Source of the DNA: Deltaproteobacteria bacterium
GTDB lineage: Bacteria; Lernaellota; Lernaellaia; JACKCT01
Direction of reading: 5' to 3'
Length of the DNA stretch: 64,000 nt
Assembly (NCBI GenBank): GCA_027493875.1
Contig: JAOSJX010000002.1
Span: forward strand, 332,824 to 396,823
The first letter of the stretch is position 1. Every line of letters begins with the position of its first letter. Made by a program: the position numbers and the translations under genes. The notes beneath the pieces were generated by a model. It saw only the letters and a list, made by a program, of their open reading frames with translations. It was not told where the DNA came from and made no database searches. This document shows, one piece after another, positions 10,178 through 20,256 of this stretch.

Positions 10178-10606
10178 TTACACAAAGCGCATCTGTTCTT
10201 GGCGCTTGTCCTCGGCTTCTTGACGGCGGATGTATTCGCGAATTGTTTTTTCGTCCCTTCCGACGGTGGACACGAAATATCCTCGTGCCCAGAAGTGCTG
10301 GCCCACGAAGCTCCGCCTCACATTGCTGTACGTCCGAGCGATGTGAATCGCGCTTTTCCCCTTGATGTATCCCACCACCTGCGCGACCGCGTACTTCGGC
10401 GGGATTGAAATCAGCATGTGGACGTGGTCCGGCATCAGGTGTCCTTCCAGAACCGCGCATTCCTTCTGCCGCGCCAAGGTGCGGAACACCTCCCCCAAAT
10501 CCCGTCGCAACTCTCCAAAGAGCCTCTTGCGACGATACTTGGGAACGAAAACCACGTGGTACTTGCACTCCCATACGCTATGGCTCAAGCTTTCGAGGTC
10601 GTCCAT
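10178..10606 (-). CDS. tnpA: IS200-family HUH transposase TnpA
   Basis: A 142-residue intact protein of normal length for TnpA of the Y1 transposase family. PDHVHMLI holds the His-x-His metal site and GYFVSTVGRDE near the C-terminus holds the catalytic tyrosine region; YHVVFVPKYRRK is the typical N-terminal strand. It acts as a dimer that cuts and joins single-stranded DNA at the hairpin ends. The start codon and ribosome binding site lie inside a perfect stem (see 10606-10658), as in IS200 itself. No frame break is present, in contrast to many neighbours. Confidence 0.95.
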   Translation of the reverse strand: MDDLESLSHSVWECKYHVVFVPKYRRKRLFGELRRDLGEVFRTLARQKECAVLEGHLMPDHVHMLISIPPKYAVAQVVGYIKGKSAIHIARTYSNVRRSFVGQHFWARGYFVSTVGRDEKTIREYIRRQEAEDKRQEQMRFV

Positions 10607-10658
10607 ATGAACTCCTTTGTTCGAGATGCCTTGGTCGGCTCACGAACGGGAGTTCATA
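10606..10658 (-). promoter_or_regulatory. 5'-UTR hairpin hiding the tnpA ribosome binding site
   Basis: On the minus strand TATGAACTCC (10649-10658) pairs perfectly over ten bases with GGAGTTCATA (10606-10615). That arm contains the GGAG ribosome binding sequence and abuts the ATG. An inner GTTCG/CGAAC pair (10619-10623 with 10643-10647) extends the stem. In Salmonella IS200 an equivalent stem represses tnpA translation, so the same role is likely here. Confidence 0.75.
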
Positions 10659-13242
10659 GGACGACTTCTGGAACTGTCAAACGACGGATGCCTCCCCGGC
10701 AAAGCCGGGGGAACTCCCCCTTGGATTAGGACCCGGCCACCGACCACTGGGATTTCTTTTTCGAGCTGCAAAACGGCTTTGCGCGCCGCTTCACCGATCT
10801 CCCGGTCGGGATGCACGACGAAAGTCTCGACCTCGTGCACCATGGACGATCCACCGATTTGCGCGAGCGTTTCGATGGCGCGCGCGACGAGGCGTCCCTC
10901 GGCCGCGGACCCAAAGACGCGGCGCCGCGACACGCGGCGGGCGAAGTTCAGCACGGCGGGCGCCGCCTTCTCCTCGCCGATCCGGCCGAGCGCTTTGATC
11001 GCGTCGCCGACAAGATCCATCGTGGTCGTCGCGCAGCGGTAACTCCTCGATCAGCCGCACCAAACGCGGCACCGCCGAGGCGAATTTACGCAGCCCGTAT
11101 TGTTGGGCGAGGATACATTGGATGTCGGGAGGGACGGTGTCGAAGGCGTCCACCAGCGCGCTTTCCGCGGTTTCGCCGCCGACGCGCGCGAGGGCGGAAA
11201 TGGCGGCCCGGCGAAGCTTGTCCTCGGGCGATCGCAGGTAAGCACCAGCGCCGACGCCGCGCGCCGGTCGCCGATCTCGCCGAGGAGATTGATCAGATTC
11301 CGATTGTAAAACCAGAAATTCTCTTCACGCAATTCGCGCACCACGAATTCGACAGCCTCGGTGCCGAATTTCTGGATCAGGAGCGTGCATTTTTTCCGCG
11401 TGCGCATGTCCGCCGCGTCGCGCAGCAAAACAAGCACGTGCTCGAATATTTTTTTCGCGCGGCAGAAAACGCAAAAGGCTCTCGACGTTCCGGTCGTCCC
11501 CCTCCGGCTCCCAGGCGTCGGCAACCCGCGCGATAATCGTCGTGTCGTTGGTAAAGCGCTCGATAATCCCCTGAAGCAGGTCGCGCGGTCGGCCGGGGCT
11601 GAGCTCATTGGCGTGGTTCGCGATGACCGGGAGCAGCTCGGCCATCGTCGCGAAATCGCCGCCGCGCGCCAGTTCGCGCACGACGCCATCCAGCGACCCG
11701 ACGATGGTGCCGAGGATCGATTCATCCTGCCCTCGTAGACGCGCGCGCAGAGGATCGTGAAACCGACCTTCAAAAGCTCCGGATGCAGCAATTTGACGAT
11801 TTCACGGTGCATCCGGTCGAAGGCCTGGACGGTGACCGCCTTGGCGTTCCAGTCCTCCGCGCCGAAATTCACCGCGGCCTGATTCATCATATCGCGGATG
11901 TCCCGCGCCCGCCCGGCGCGCAGAAACCGCTGCACCAGCGAGGCGAACTGGTCGAGAAACTCCTTTTGGATAAAGAAGCTCGGGTGCTGCGCGAGGAGGC
12001 GTTTCGATTTGACGGCGAGGAAGCGCTCGACGGCGCCTTCCGTGCGGGCGAGCAGTTGAACATGGCCGATGAGGAGTTGGAGTTTGGCGCTGAACGGTGA
12101 GTGCTCCTTGGCCGGGAGGATATTCTTGATGCCGCCGAGGACGTCGGCGATCCGTTTGACGCGTGCGATGTCCAGTTCGAAATCCGCGGGCCGAAGTCCC
12201 TTGACCAACCGCCCGATCTCGTCGTCGTACGCTTCGACGATCTGATGTTTCTGTTCGTCGGTGAGGCGCATCATCAGATTGGCGACCAGATCGAAGGTAA
12301 CGTCCGCCGGATAGTCCTCGGCGAACACCGCCGCGAGCACGCGCCCGTGCAGCGGCGCCAACACCAGGACCATGCCTTCCGACCAGCGCGTCCGCCAACG
12401 GGGATTCGTCACCTGATGGATCGCCGCCACCGTGAGGCGCACCTGCTCGGCGAGATTGGCGATGCGGGCCGCGGCCGCCTCCGGCTCGACCGGGCGCAGG
12501 CGCGAACCGACGTGGCTGATTTTCGACAAGCCGGTCCATTCGTTGAAGGCGTCGGCGAACAGCGATCCGACGAAGTCGAAATCCATGGACGCCTGACGCG
12601 ACATCAGTTCGAAATCGACGCGATGACGGAATTGCGCGGCGTCCTCGCCGTCGAGAAACGGATCGCTTCGGAGCAGCCGGCGGATGAAGTCCCCGAAGAA
12701 CGCGCCGTCGCTCATCTCCGACGGCATCGCCGCCGCTTCCGCCCGCCGGCGCTTCGGCGCCGGCGCGTCGATCACCGCGGCGGGTTGCGTTTCGAGGGCC
12801 TCGATATTGAAAACGCCCTCCGAACGCAGCCGGTCGGCGAAGGTTTGTTTCCGGGTGAACTCGCCGGGCGCCAGGGAGAAGACCCGAAGAAACGAGAGCA
12901 CTTCGTCGGGCCGCAGGTCGGCCCGGAAGTTCAGCGAATGAACCTTGCGCGCGGCGAGAGCGTTCACGAAGGCTTTCGTGTAAACGCGGTTCTGAACGGT
13001 TTCGGGAAGCGGCTTATCGTTGAAAAAAGCAGGCCGTGTCCGACCCCGAGGCGCACGTCGCCGTCGGGCAGCAGCGTCTTGAAACGCAAGACGACTTGCG
13101 TGACGGCCGTGGTGATCGACGGGTCCTGCGCGGGAAGGCGGTTCAAATTGACGCCCGCAGCGTAGAGCGTGCGGACGATATCGCAGACCGCGTCGAGGCG
13201 CGGCGCGCTGAGGACGCCCTGTTCCGCGTCGTGCTCGGACAT
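10640..13242 (-). CDS. HEAT-repeat protein of unknown function (frameshifted, 3' end cut by IS200)
   Basis: The likely start is ATG at 13242 (MSEHDAEQGVLSAPRLD). The N-terminal 170 residues contain DGDVRLGVGHGLLFFNDKPL once a frame change at an A-run near 13030 is bridged. The middle is helical, with no family I recognise. The C-terminal 250 residues show regular helical pairs such as LINLLGEIGDRRAASALVL, AISALARVGGETAESALV and AIKALGRIGEEKAAPAVL, which are HEAT/armadillo-like. Frame changes are needed near 13030, 11725, 11465, 11240 and 11035. After LEKEIPVV the frame runs straight into the IS200 end and stops at 10640 inside it, so the native C-terminus is probably lost or altered. HEAT repeats usually serve as protein-binding scaffolds. 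It converges on nothing and is divergent from the aminotransferase gene. Confidence 0.65.
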
Positions 13243-13446
13243 CTCTCCCCAATCGTCATGGGCCGCCGCGCCGGGCGGCCCGGCAAGCGTTCAAGATAAA
13301 TCGAATGGCCCGTGTAGATCAATGCGGGCGCGTCAAGGCCCCCGAACGGTCCGGATCGCGCCGCCGTCGCGCACCGCGTCGTCCCGGCTTCCCCGGCCGT
13401 CGATCGGCGCCTTGCGCCCACCGGTAAATCGCATCATCATGCGTTC

Positions 13447-14744
13447 GTGGCGAATGACTTGGAACATGTCTCGCTCAATCTCAACGTTCGCGGATTGCAC
13501 GCGTCCGCCACCGTCGACATCAATGAACGGTCCGACGAGCTGATCCGCCAAGGCCGCACGGTTTTCAAATTCGGGCTTGGCCAGTCGCCTTTTCCCGTTC
13601 CGCCGGTTGTGGTGGAAGCGCTTCGTAACAACGCCCACCAGAAAGCCTATCTTCCGGTGAAGGGGCTCGCGGCGCTCCGCGAGGCGGTGGCGCGCTTTCA
13701 CGAAAAAAACGACGAGGTTCCCGCGGACCCGGACAATGTCATCATCGGCCCGGGGTCAAAGGAACTGATGTTTCTGCTGCAAAACGCGTACTACGGCGAT
13801 CTGGTGATTCCGACGCCGTGCTGGGTCTCCTACGCGCCGCAAGCGCAGATCATCGGCCGGCGCGTGACCCTCATTCCGACGCACTACGAAGGAAAGTGGC
13901 GGCTTCGCCCGGAGCAGATCGAGGAACTGTGCGCCGACGATCCGGCCCGCCCGCGGATCGTCGTTCTCAATTATCCCGGCAATCCGGAGGGTGCGACCTA
14001 TTCGGTGCCGACGCTACGGAAGCTCGCGGAAGTCGCGCGACGCTATGAGCTGATCATCCTGTCCGACGAGATCTACGGAATGCTCAACCACCGCGGCGAG
14101 CACGTGTCGATCGCCCGCTACTACCCGGAACGGACGATCATCAGTTCCGGTCTGTCGAAGTGGTGCGGCGCGGGCGGCTGGCGCCTCGGCACGTTCACGT
14201 TTCCGCCGGCGCTGAGGCACCTGATGAACGCCATGGCGGTGTTGGCCAGCGAAACGTACACTTCGACGAGCGCGCCGATTCAGTACGCGGCGGTGCGCGC
14301 TTTTGAAGGCGGTTATACGATTGAACGCTATCTCCTCCACGCGCGGCGCATCCTCGCGCTGCTGGGATCGTGGTGCGCCGCGAAACTGCGCGAGACCGGC
14401 GCCCGTGTTGTGGAGCCCGAGGGCGCGTTCTACCTGTTCCGGATTTCGGGCCGCTGGCGGACCGGCTGGCGGCGGCGGGGATTACCACGTCGACGGCGCT
14501 TTGCCGGCGGCTCCTCGACGAGGCCGGGGTGGCGGTTTTGCCGGGGACGGTGTTCGGCCGCGACGATGGCGAGTTCACGCTACGCATCGCCTACGTGAAT
14601 TTCGACGGCGCCCGCGCGCTAGCGGCCAGCGAGGCCGCCGGAATCGAAACGCGGCTCGACGATCATTTTCTGCGAACCTATTGCCACAACGTCACGCAGG
14701 GCGTTTACCGGTTATGCGAGTGGTTCCAGGCGTTGGTGTCCTAA
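13447..14744 (+). CDS. class I/II PLP-dependent aminotransferase (one frameshift)
   Basis: The fold-type I aminotransferase signature is clear: LGLGQSPFPVP and AYLPVKGLAALREAVA in the N-terminal part, NYPGNPEGATYS and ILSDEIYG for the cofactor ring contacts, and SSGLSKWCGAGGWRLG with the Schiff-base lysine. The C-terminal small domain (GITTSTALCRRLLDEAGVAVLPGTVFG) reads in another frame after a change near 14450. The joined protein is about 432 residues. The start is GTG at 13447; no ATG in frame gives a better N-terminus. It resembles aspartate/alanine-type enzymes, but the substrate pair cannot be assigned. It stands alone between the HEAT gene and the PilZ gene. Confidence 0.85.
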
Positions 14745-14809
14745 GTTGACCGAACCGGGCCGTCTTGTAATAAAAGCGCGGAGCGCGCAGCAACGGAAGG
14801 GAGACCGAG

Positions 14810-15502
14810 ATGGCGACGGAGCAGGGCGGCAAGAGCGGTATGGAAGACGTCCTTTTCGGCGAGACGGTGATCGCGCCGCAATTCGCCGTGGGCCTGAACA
14901 TGTACATTCAGGTCGAGAGCCGCGGACAAAAATTCCGGACGCTCGTGAACGTCATCGGGTGGTACCGCCCGCATTTTGTCATTACCACCGCTCCCAATAC
15001 CGATAAACGAGCGACGCTCCTTCAAACCGGATCCGAGCTCGTGGTCCGGTATCTGCTCGACGGAACCGTTTATGGGTTTTCCTCGCGGCTCATTGAAAAA
15101 CTGAATCTCCCGGCCGCGATGTGGCTTTTGCGCTACCCGGACGTCGTGGAAGTGAAAAACCTCCGGCGGTCGCCGCGCGTTCAAACGCTCATTCAGGTCG
15201 AGACGGACGGCGCGCAGAATTGGCTGATGATGGATATTTCCAAACAAGGTGCCCTTGTGACGATGGATGCGATGCCCGAGGTCGGCACTCGCCTTCCGCT
15301 GACGTTTGTGCTTCCCGACGGGTCAAAGATCGAGCGGATCGAGGCGGAAGTGATCCGGGTCAACCAAGGGCAGGAAGGACCGAGCGTCGGGGTCCGATTT
15401 CACGAGGACGACGGGCAGATTGAAAAGGTGCGCGCGTTCGTCGAGATGCAGGAACGGTCGCTTCGCCGGCTGTTGACGGAATTCGACATTCCCGGCCGCT
15501 AA
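14810..15502 (+). CDS. PilZ-domain cyclic-di-GMP receptor, YcgR-like
   Basis: A 230-residue protein with an N-terminal beta-domain (about residues 25-115) like the YcgR/PilZN module and a C-terminal PilZ domain (about 120-225). The c-di-GMP signature is complete: LRRSPR gives the RxxxR arginines and MDISKQGAL matches D/NxSxxG. Such proteins bind cyclic-di-GMP and alter motility, exopolysaccharide or pilus output by protein contact. GGAAGGGAG lies eight bases upstream of the ATG. The next gene, convergent and 33 bases away, also carries PilZ, and a diguanylate cyclase lies 5 kb downstream. The particular output is not known. Confidence 0.9.
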   Translation: MATEQGGKSGMEDVLFGETVIAPQFAVGLNMYIQVESRGQKFRTLVNVIGWYRPHFVITTAPNTDKRATLLQTGSELVVRYLLDGTVYGFSSRLIEKLNLPAAMWLLRYPDVVEVKNLRRSPRVQTLIQVETDGAQNWLMMDISKQGALVTMDAMPEVGTRLPLTFVLPDGSKIERIEAEVIRVNQGQEGPSVGVRFHEDDGQIEKVRAFVEMQERSLRRLLTEFDIPGR

Positions 15503-15535
15503 ATTTTCGAATAAAAATTTAAGGAATCGACCGGC

Positions 15536-16087
15536 TCAGGAAACGAGAGACGTATCGAGGTATTGCTGAAGCCGCCGGGACTGGTCCGGCGCAACGTCTC
15601 CGCTATCGAACGCCACACCGATGGCGATCTCGTCCTCCGCGGGCTTGAGGTGGGCGATGCGGCCCGACCAGTTCATGCCGCTGAGCGGCCCGTCGGTTAG
15701 CTCGATCCGGATATTGAAGTGGGAGGTCGGGATCGCCAAGTCGCCCGGCCCTTTCATCTGGAGGCCGATGCCGCCCTTGGACAGATTCGTTACGAAAGCG
15801 TCGTAGGTTCCACGTTCCGTGCCGTTGACGATGGACAGTTTGGCCGTTGAACGGACGGGCACGCGCCGATCTTTCCGCCGCATGGGCGTTTCCATGTTGA
15901 GCAAATCGAGGGGAATTCCGTGCGTTTCCATAAATGAGACCAGGTTGGCGACGGGAATCCGGCGATCGTGGCTGGTCGGCAATCGAAAACCGCGGATTTT
16001 GCCCTCGTCAAACCACTTGATGACGGTATTGATGTTGATCCCCAGAAGGCGCGCAACCTCGCCCGTGGTGAAGATCTTTTTCGTCAT
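15536..16087 (-). CDS. HTH (MerR/excisionase-type)-PilZ fusion protein
   Basis: Residues 1-60 form a winged helix-turn-helix of the MerR/excisionase class: FTTGEVARLLGININTVIKW, then a recognition-helix region ending in PTSHDRRIP. Residues about 70-180 form a PilZ domain: RRKDRRVPVR supplies the RxxxR arginines and NLSKGGIGL the N/DxSxxG motif. The whole is 183 residues and reads in a single frame. It looks like a one-component regulator in which cyclic-di-GMP binding would control DNA binding. The DNA target is unknown; its own 190-bp upstream region is a candidate. It converges with the YcgR-like gene. Confidence 0.88.
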   Translation of the reverse strand: MTKKIFTTGEVARLLGININTVIKWFDEGKIRGFRLPTSHDRRIPVANLVSFMETHGIPLDLLNMETPMRRKDRRVPVRSTAKLSIVNGTERGTYDAFVTNLSKGGIGLQMKGPGDLAIPTSHFNIRIELTDGPLSGMNWSGRIAHLKPAEDEIAIGVAFDSGDVAPDQSRRLQQYLDTSLVS

Positions 16088-16281
16088 AAATTCTTCCCCA
16101 GTCCCATCAATCTATGTCCACCACTCGAATCGTCCGGCAAAGCCGGTTAAAATCCGCCGATGGTCCGCCTATCAGGCGTTCCATCCTTTCCATAATCTGT
16201 AGTTTTCTATCACGAAGCATAAAAGTGGTCAAGCGAACTTTTTCAAATTTTGCAATGCTCCCCGACGAAGCGAGGGGTATT

Positions 16282-16839
16282 CTAAGGTCGGATTTCCGGG
16301 AACTTCTTACGTAAGGAGGCGTCTTCTATACGAATTCTCCACGCGAGAACCCCGGCAAATACGGCAAAAGCGGACCACGACCAACGACTGCCGGTCGCGA
16401 TCACCAACCCGGCCATGCTCCCGGCGTTTCCAAGGTAGATAGGATGGCGGAACCAGCGATACGGGCCCTCGCGGACGATTTTCTGGCCGGGACTGTCATT
16501 CGACGCGGTTGGGGCGTAATTCGCGCCGAGAACGCGCCGGCTCCACCAGGTCCATGGAATCGACATGATCAGAATGAATCGGCCCAGCCAGATCTCCGGC
16601 GTCGCGTCGGGCATCGTGCCCCGCGCGGCGGTTTCGGCCGCGACCGAGGCGACGATCAGGCAGACCGATCCGAGCATGGCCCAATACGTCGGATCGGCGG
16701 CGTTGCCGCCGGCGTAGGCAAAACGCCGGCCTGGGAGAAAATGCGCTGCTCCGAGCACCGCGCCGAGCGACGTAAACGTCACAAAAAAATTCGACCATCG
16801 TTCCTCCGCCGGACATTCCGCCCCGGTATCATTGCGCAA
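16282..16839 (-). CDS. isoprenylcysteine carboxyl methyltransferase-like membrane protein
   Basis: About four membrane segments are followed by REGPYRWFRHPIYLGN, the signature that binds S-adenosylmethionine in the ICMT/PEMT (phospholipid N-methyltransferase-like) family. Bacterial members methylate lipids or small hydrophobic substrates, and the substrate here is unknown. The start is uncertain. ATG at 16911 would overlap the divergent lipoprotein start exactly, so I favour TTG at 16839, just before the first hydrophobic segment. The predicted protein is 185 residues, with a C-terminal IRIEDASLRKKFPE that fits the family. Confidence 0.75.
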   Translation of the reverse strand: MRNDTGAECPAEERWSNFFVTFTSLGAVLGAAHFLPGRRFAYAGGNAADPTYWAMLGSVCLIVASVAAETAARGTMPDATPEIWLGRFILIMSIPWTWWSRRVLGANYAPTASNDSPGQKIVREGPYRWFRHPIYLGNAGSMAGLVIATGSRWSWSAFAVFAGVLAWRIRIEDASLRKKFPEIRP

Positions 16840-16909
16840 CGGGTTCGTCCGCCGGTATGATTTTCGTCGTGTTTCGTCCGTCTCTGCTATGCCATCCGAG
16901 GGTTTATCC

Positions 16910-18985
16910 ATGACCACCATGCCGCGCTTCGTCTTGATCGCGCTTCTTCTCGCCGTCACCGCGGTCCCGATGACCGGGTGCGGGTGCGGCGACGATGACG
17001 ATTCAACCGATTCCGGCGGGACGCCCGACGGCGATACCGAGGCGGTGCCGGACGACGACACGAGCGACGACGACGGCGACGACGATGTCGATGACGACGT
17101 GACGGACGATGACCTCGACGACGACGCGGACGACGACACGGACCCGCCCCTGCCCGATCCGACCTTCGGCTGGATTCTCATGGATACCGACCGCGACCAC
17201 GTGTCGTGGGTTCTCCAACAGGCGGCGGCCTTCGGCGTCGACAACGTCCAGCTCTCCCATGACCTGATCATGGATATCGACGAGATCACGGAGGACGAGG
17301 ACAAGGCGATTCTGCTGCAGGACATCGCCCAGGAAGCGCACGGCCTGGGTCTCAAAGTGTGGGTTTGGGCGCACGAGTTCGCGCGAGAAACGTATCTCAT
17401 CTGCTTCGATCCGGACGGCGACGTGTGGGAGCGCCGGCGCAAGGCCTACCGCGACGGCCTTGCGCGCATTCCGGAAATCGATGGCGTGGTCCTGATGTTC
17501 GGCAGTTCGGACGCGGAGCCGTGGTACGTCCCCTGCTTCTGCCAATGGTGCCTCGAGCAGGAGCCCATCGGGAATCCGATTCTCGACTTGATCCATTCCA
17601 ACCCCGTTCAGCGGCTTCAGCAGATCTATGACGTCGTCGGCGGCGTGGTGATGGGCGAATTCGGCAAGGAGCTCCGCGTCCGCACGTTTATGCACATGCC
17701 GATCGAACTCGATTGGTTGCGCGACTCCCTTAAGACCTACGAAAATCCGGACTTGATGGTGATGTCGAAGGACGTGCCGCAGGATTGGCAGCCCTACTAC
17801 CCGGACAATCCGCTCATCGGCGACGTCGGGCATCGCCATCAGATCATCGAAATGGATCTCGGCAACGAGTATTGGGGCCTGAGCAACATCCTGAACGGGC
17901 AGGTCGATTACATTTACCGGCGTTCGCGGTACGAGCGCGACGCGGGCGCCCGCGGCTACGGCGCGCGCGTCGAACGGGGCGACCAACACGCTTTCGGGAA
18001 CCCGAACGAGATCAACATTTACGCGGCGTCGCGCCTCATTCCCGACGAAACGGACGTGCCGGACGAGGTGTACCGGGACTGGTTCGACGCCCGCTACGGC
18101 ATCGCCGGGGACACCGCGTCGGCGGTCGTCTTGAAACGCGTTTTCCGGACGAGCCACGACGCGATACGGAAGATGTATTACACGCTCGGCATGTGGACGT
18201 TGGAGAAGGGTTCCGACGTGACCGGTTCCGCGCGGTACCCCGAACAACTTTGGTCACGCAACACGACCCCTTATGACGGCGACTGGCAAGCGATATTTAC
18301 GTCCCTCGCGTTTCCCGGCGAGCAAACCCTCCGCGATCTGTGGCAGGAGAGCACCGAGGCGATCGAGATCGCGCAGGATAATCTCGACCTTCTTGATTCG
18401 ATCGAAGGGTCGTTTTCCACCGCGGACGATTTCGACGAGCTTCGCGAAATGCTCGAACGGCACCGCGACGCCACGATCGTTTGGCGTTCCATGAAGGACG
18501 CGATGTTCCGCTATATGTTCTGGCGCGCCGGACATCCGGATCAGGCGGATTTCGTCGAAGGCGACGCCGAGGAACTCCTCGATCTCGCGGATGACATGGA
18601 AGCACGATGGGGGAGTTCCGTGACGCCCGGCGACCCGGACCGCATCCGCGATTTCGTCGCCGACCTGCGCCAGGGATTTCCGGATCAGGTGGACGAGGCC
18701 GCGTACGAGCAACCGGTTTTATTCGATATCGAGGCGGAGGACCTCGGCGGCGGGCAGTACCACGTGACCTGGTCGTCGAGCGCGCCGATGACGTCGTTCA
18801 TTGAGTGGACGGAAAAGCTGCCGCTCTATCCGAACACGAGCGGAGAGGACGATTCCAACCAGACGCTGCACGAGGCGACGTTCACCGTGAGCGACGCGTC
18901 CAAGCCGCACGCGTTCCGCGTCGCGGGCCACGACGGCGCGACGCTCTATCGATCCGGAGATTTTTGGGTCGGTCTCGATCCGTAA
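16910..18985 (+). CDS. Asp-rich-linker lipoprotein with glycosidase-like domain
   Basis: Signal peptide followed by a lipobox-like PMTGC and a GCGDDDD start. A linker of about 50 residues is almost only Asp, Thr and Val. A large domain of about 430 residues follows, starting FGWILMDTDRDHVSWVLQQA and containing GLKVWVWAHEF, IPEIDGVVLMFGSSDAEPW and VDYIYRRSRYERDAGARGYG, then a terminal beta domain (GGQYHVTWSS). The alternation of helices with strands ending in acidic residues resembles a TIM-barrel glycosidase, perhaps near the alpha-glucuronidase (GH67/GH115) type; this is weak inference. The 692-residue protein is intact in one frame. It should be anchored in a membrane with the linker holding the domain away from it. 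Confidence 0.72.
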   Translation: MTTMPRFVLIALLLAVTAVPMTGCGCGDDDDSTDSGGTPDGDTEAVPDDDTSDDDGDDDVDDDVTDDDLDDDADDDTDPPLPDPTFGWILMDTDRDHVSWVLQQAAAFGVDNVQLSHDLIMDIDEITEDEDKAILLQDIAQEAHGLGLKVWVWAHEFARETYLICFDPDGDVWERRRKAYRDGLARIPEIDGVVLMFGSSDAEPWYVPCFCQWCLEQEPIGNPILDLIHSNPVQRLQQIYDVVGGVVMGEFGKELRVRTFMHMPIELDWLRDSLKTYENPDLMVMSKDVPQDWQPYYPDNPLIGDVGHRHQIIEMDLGNEYWGLSNILNGQVDYIYRRSRYERDAGARGYGARVERGDQHAFGNPNEINIYAASRLIPDETDVPDEVYRDWFDARYGIAGDTASAVVLKRVFRTSHDAIRKMYYTLGMWTLEKGSDVTGSARYPEQLWSRNTTPYDGDWQAIFTSLAFPGEQTLRDLWQESTEAIEIAQDNLDLLDSIEGSFSTADDFDELREMLERHRDATIVWRSMKDAMFRYMFWRAGHPDQADFVEGDAEELLDLADDMEARWGSSVTPGDPDRIRDFVADLRQGFPDQVDEAAYEQPVLFDIEAEDLGGGQYHVTWSSSAPMTSFIEWTEKLPLYPNTSGEDDSNQTLHEATFTVSDASKPHAFRVAGHDGATLYRSGDFWVGLDP

Positions 18986-20183
18986 TTAAATCAATTTCCG
19001 TAACGCCGCGACTTCTTGGTCCGACATTCCCAGCACGCTGCGGAGAATGTCGTCGGTGTGCTGGCCCGCGTCCGGGGCCGGCGTCTCGTGGCGGCCAGGC
19101 GTGTCGGACAGCCGGATCGGATTGCCGGGAACGTCGATGGCGCCGAGCCGCGGGTGGTCGAGGCGCTCGTGCATGCCGCGCGCGGAAAGTTGCTCGTCGC
19201 CGTGCAACTCCGAGAACTCCTGCACCTTGCCGCACGGGATGTCCCGCGCGCTCAGGCTGTCGATTACTTCGACGCTCGTCCGCCCCGCCATCCACGGTTC
19301 GAGAACGGCGCACCCTTCCTCGGCGTTTTGAATGCGCGCAATGAAATTGGAGAAGCGCTCGTCGCTGACGAGATCCGGCCGTCCGACAATCTCGAGCAGC
19401 GCGTTCCACTGTTTGTCCGTGAGCGCCACGACGGCGACATAGCCGTCGGCGGTCCGATAGGAGTTCCAAAACGGCATCGGGTGGTCGCGGTCCGTCAGCA
19501 GATGCTCGATGTCGCGCCCGATGATGCCGGCCATCTCGTCCTTGACCGGCGCGTTTGCTTTTTCCGAGAACGCCCAGAAGTTGTGGTAGTACATGACGTC
19601 CTGCATCGAGATATCGACGAGCTGGCCGCGGCCGGTCCGGTCGCGCGCGCGAAGCGCCGCGAAAATGCCGATCGCCGCGTGCGCGCCCGAACCGAGATCG
19701 CCGAAGAAGACGCCGGGGGGACGGTCGGGCGCGCCGTTCCCGGCCATCGTTCCGCCCGTCGCCTGGGCGATGATATCGAACGCCGTCCGGCCGGCGAGCG
19801 GACCGGTGCGTCCGAAGCCGGTGATCGACGCGTAGATCAGGCGCGGGTTCCGTTCGTGGAGCGTCTCCCAGCCGAGCCCCATTCGTTCCATCGCCCCTGG
19901 GCGCAGATTCTCGATCAGCACGTCCGACCGCGCCGCGAGGCGCGCCAGAACGTCGCGTGCTTGGTCCTTTCGCAGATCGAGCGTGATGCCTTTTTTTATC
20001 CTGGTGAAGGCAGGACAACGACCTTTCCGATCCGGACAACGTCGTGAGCATCCGCATCGTCTCGCCTTCCGGCGGTTCGATCTTGATCACCTCCGCGCCG
20101 AAAAACGCCAGAATTTCCGACGCGCGCGGACCGGAAAGGAATTGCGATAGATCGAGAACACGGATTCCTTCAAGCACCTTCAT
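18986..20183 (-). CDS. CaiB/BaiF family III CoA-transferase (one frameshift)
   Basis: The N-terminus VLDLSQFLSGPRASEILAFF and GAEVIKIEPPEGE are the standard opening of family III CoA-transferases. After a frame change at a seven-A run near 19995, the rest follows: LIENLRPGAMERMGL, FGRTGPLAGR, and FFGDLGSGAHAAIGI, whose Asp is the catalytic residue that forms the acyl-anhydride. The joined length, about 398 residues, is normal. The enzyme moves CoA between organic acids. A partner in a pathway is not obvious; the enoyl-CoA hydratase and the 2-hydroxyacyl-CoA dehydratase in the window are possible. It ends next to the stop of the convergent lipoprotein gene. Confidence 0.88.
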
Positions 20184-20256
20184 GGGCGGATCCCCGGATC
20201 AATTCCTTGGAATGATTTTAGCGTATGGTGTTTGTACCACCGGCGCGTCCGCGCGC

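Larger units (their letters stand above)
10082..10721 (-). mobile_element. IS200-type insertion sequence (IS200/IS605 family), single-gene
   Basis: The element carries a single tnpA and is bounded by two similar subterminal hairpins, each with an AAA loop: CCCCCGC-AAA-GCGGGGG at 10086-10102 and CCCCGGC-AAA-GCCGGGG at 10694-10710. Elements of this family have no terminal inverted repeats; their ends are recognised as such hairpins in single-stranded DNA. Further stem-loops lie between the tnpA stop and the left end (about 10116-10176). The boundaries are approximate to about 10 bases. It sits between the alcohol dehydrogenase gene and the HEAT-repeat gene. Confidence 0.75.

Noticed and set aside
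12101..13165. 354-residue plus-strand ORF over the HEAT gene
   Set aside because: Antisense of the helical region; no start site or motif support.
16230..16290. Possible terminator CTCCCC...GAGGGG between the HTH-PilZ and methyltransferase genes
   Set aside because: Short, imperfect stem without a T-run on the relevant strand.
16990..17150. GAC/GAT-rich tracts as microsatellite or regulatory repeats
   Set aside because: They are in frame within lipoprotein genes and encode the Asp-rich stalk; similar tracts occur at the same place in other lipoprotein genes. The Ser-rich and Arg-rich ORFs on the other strand are shadows.
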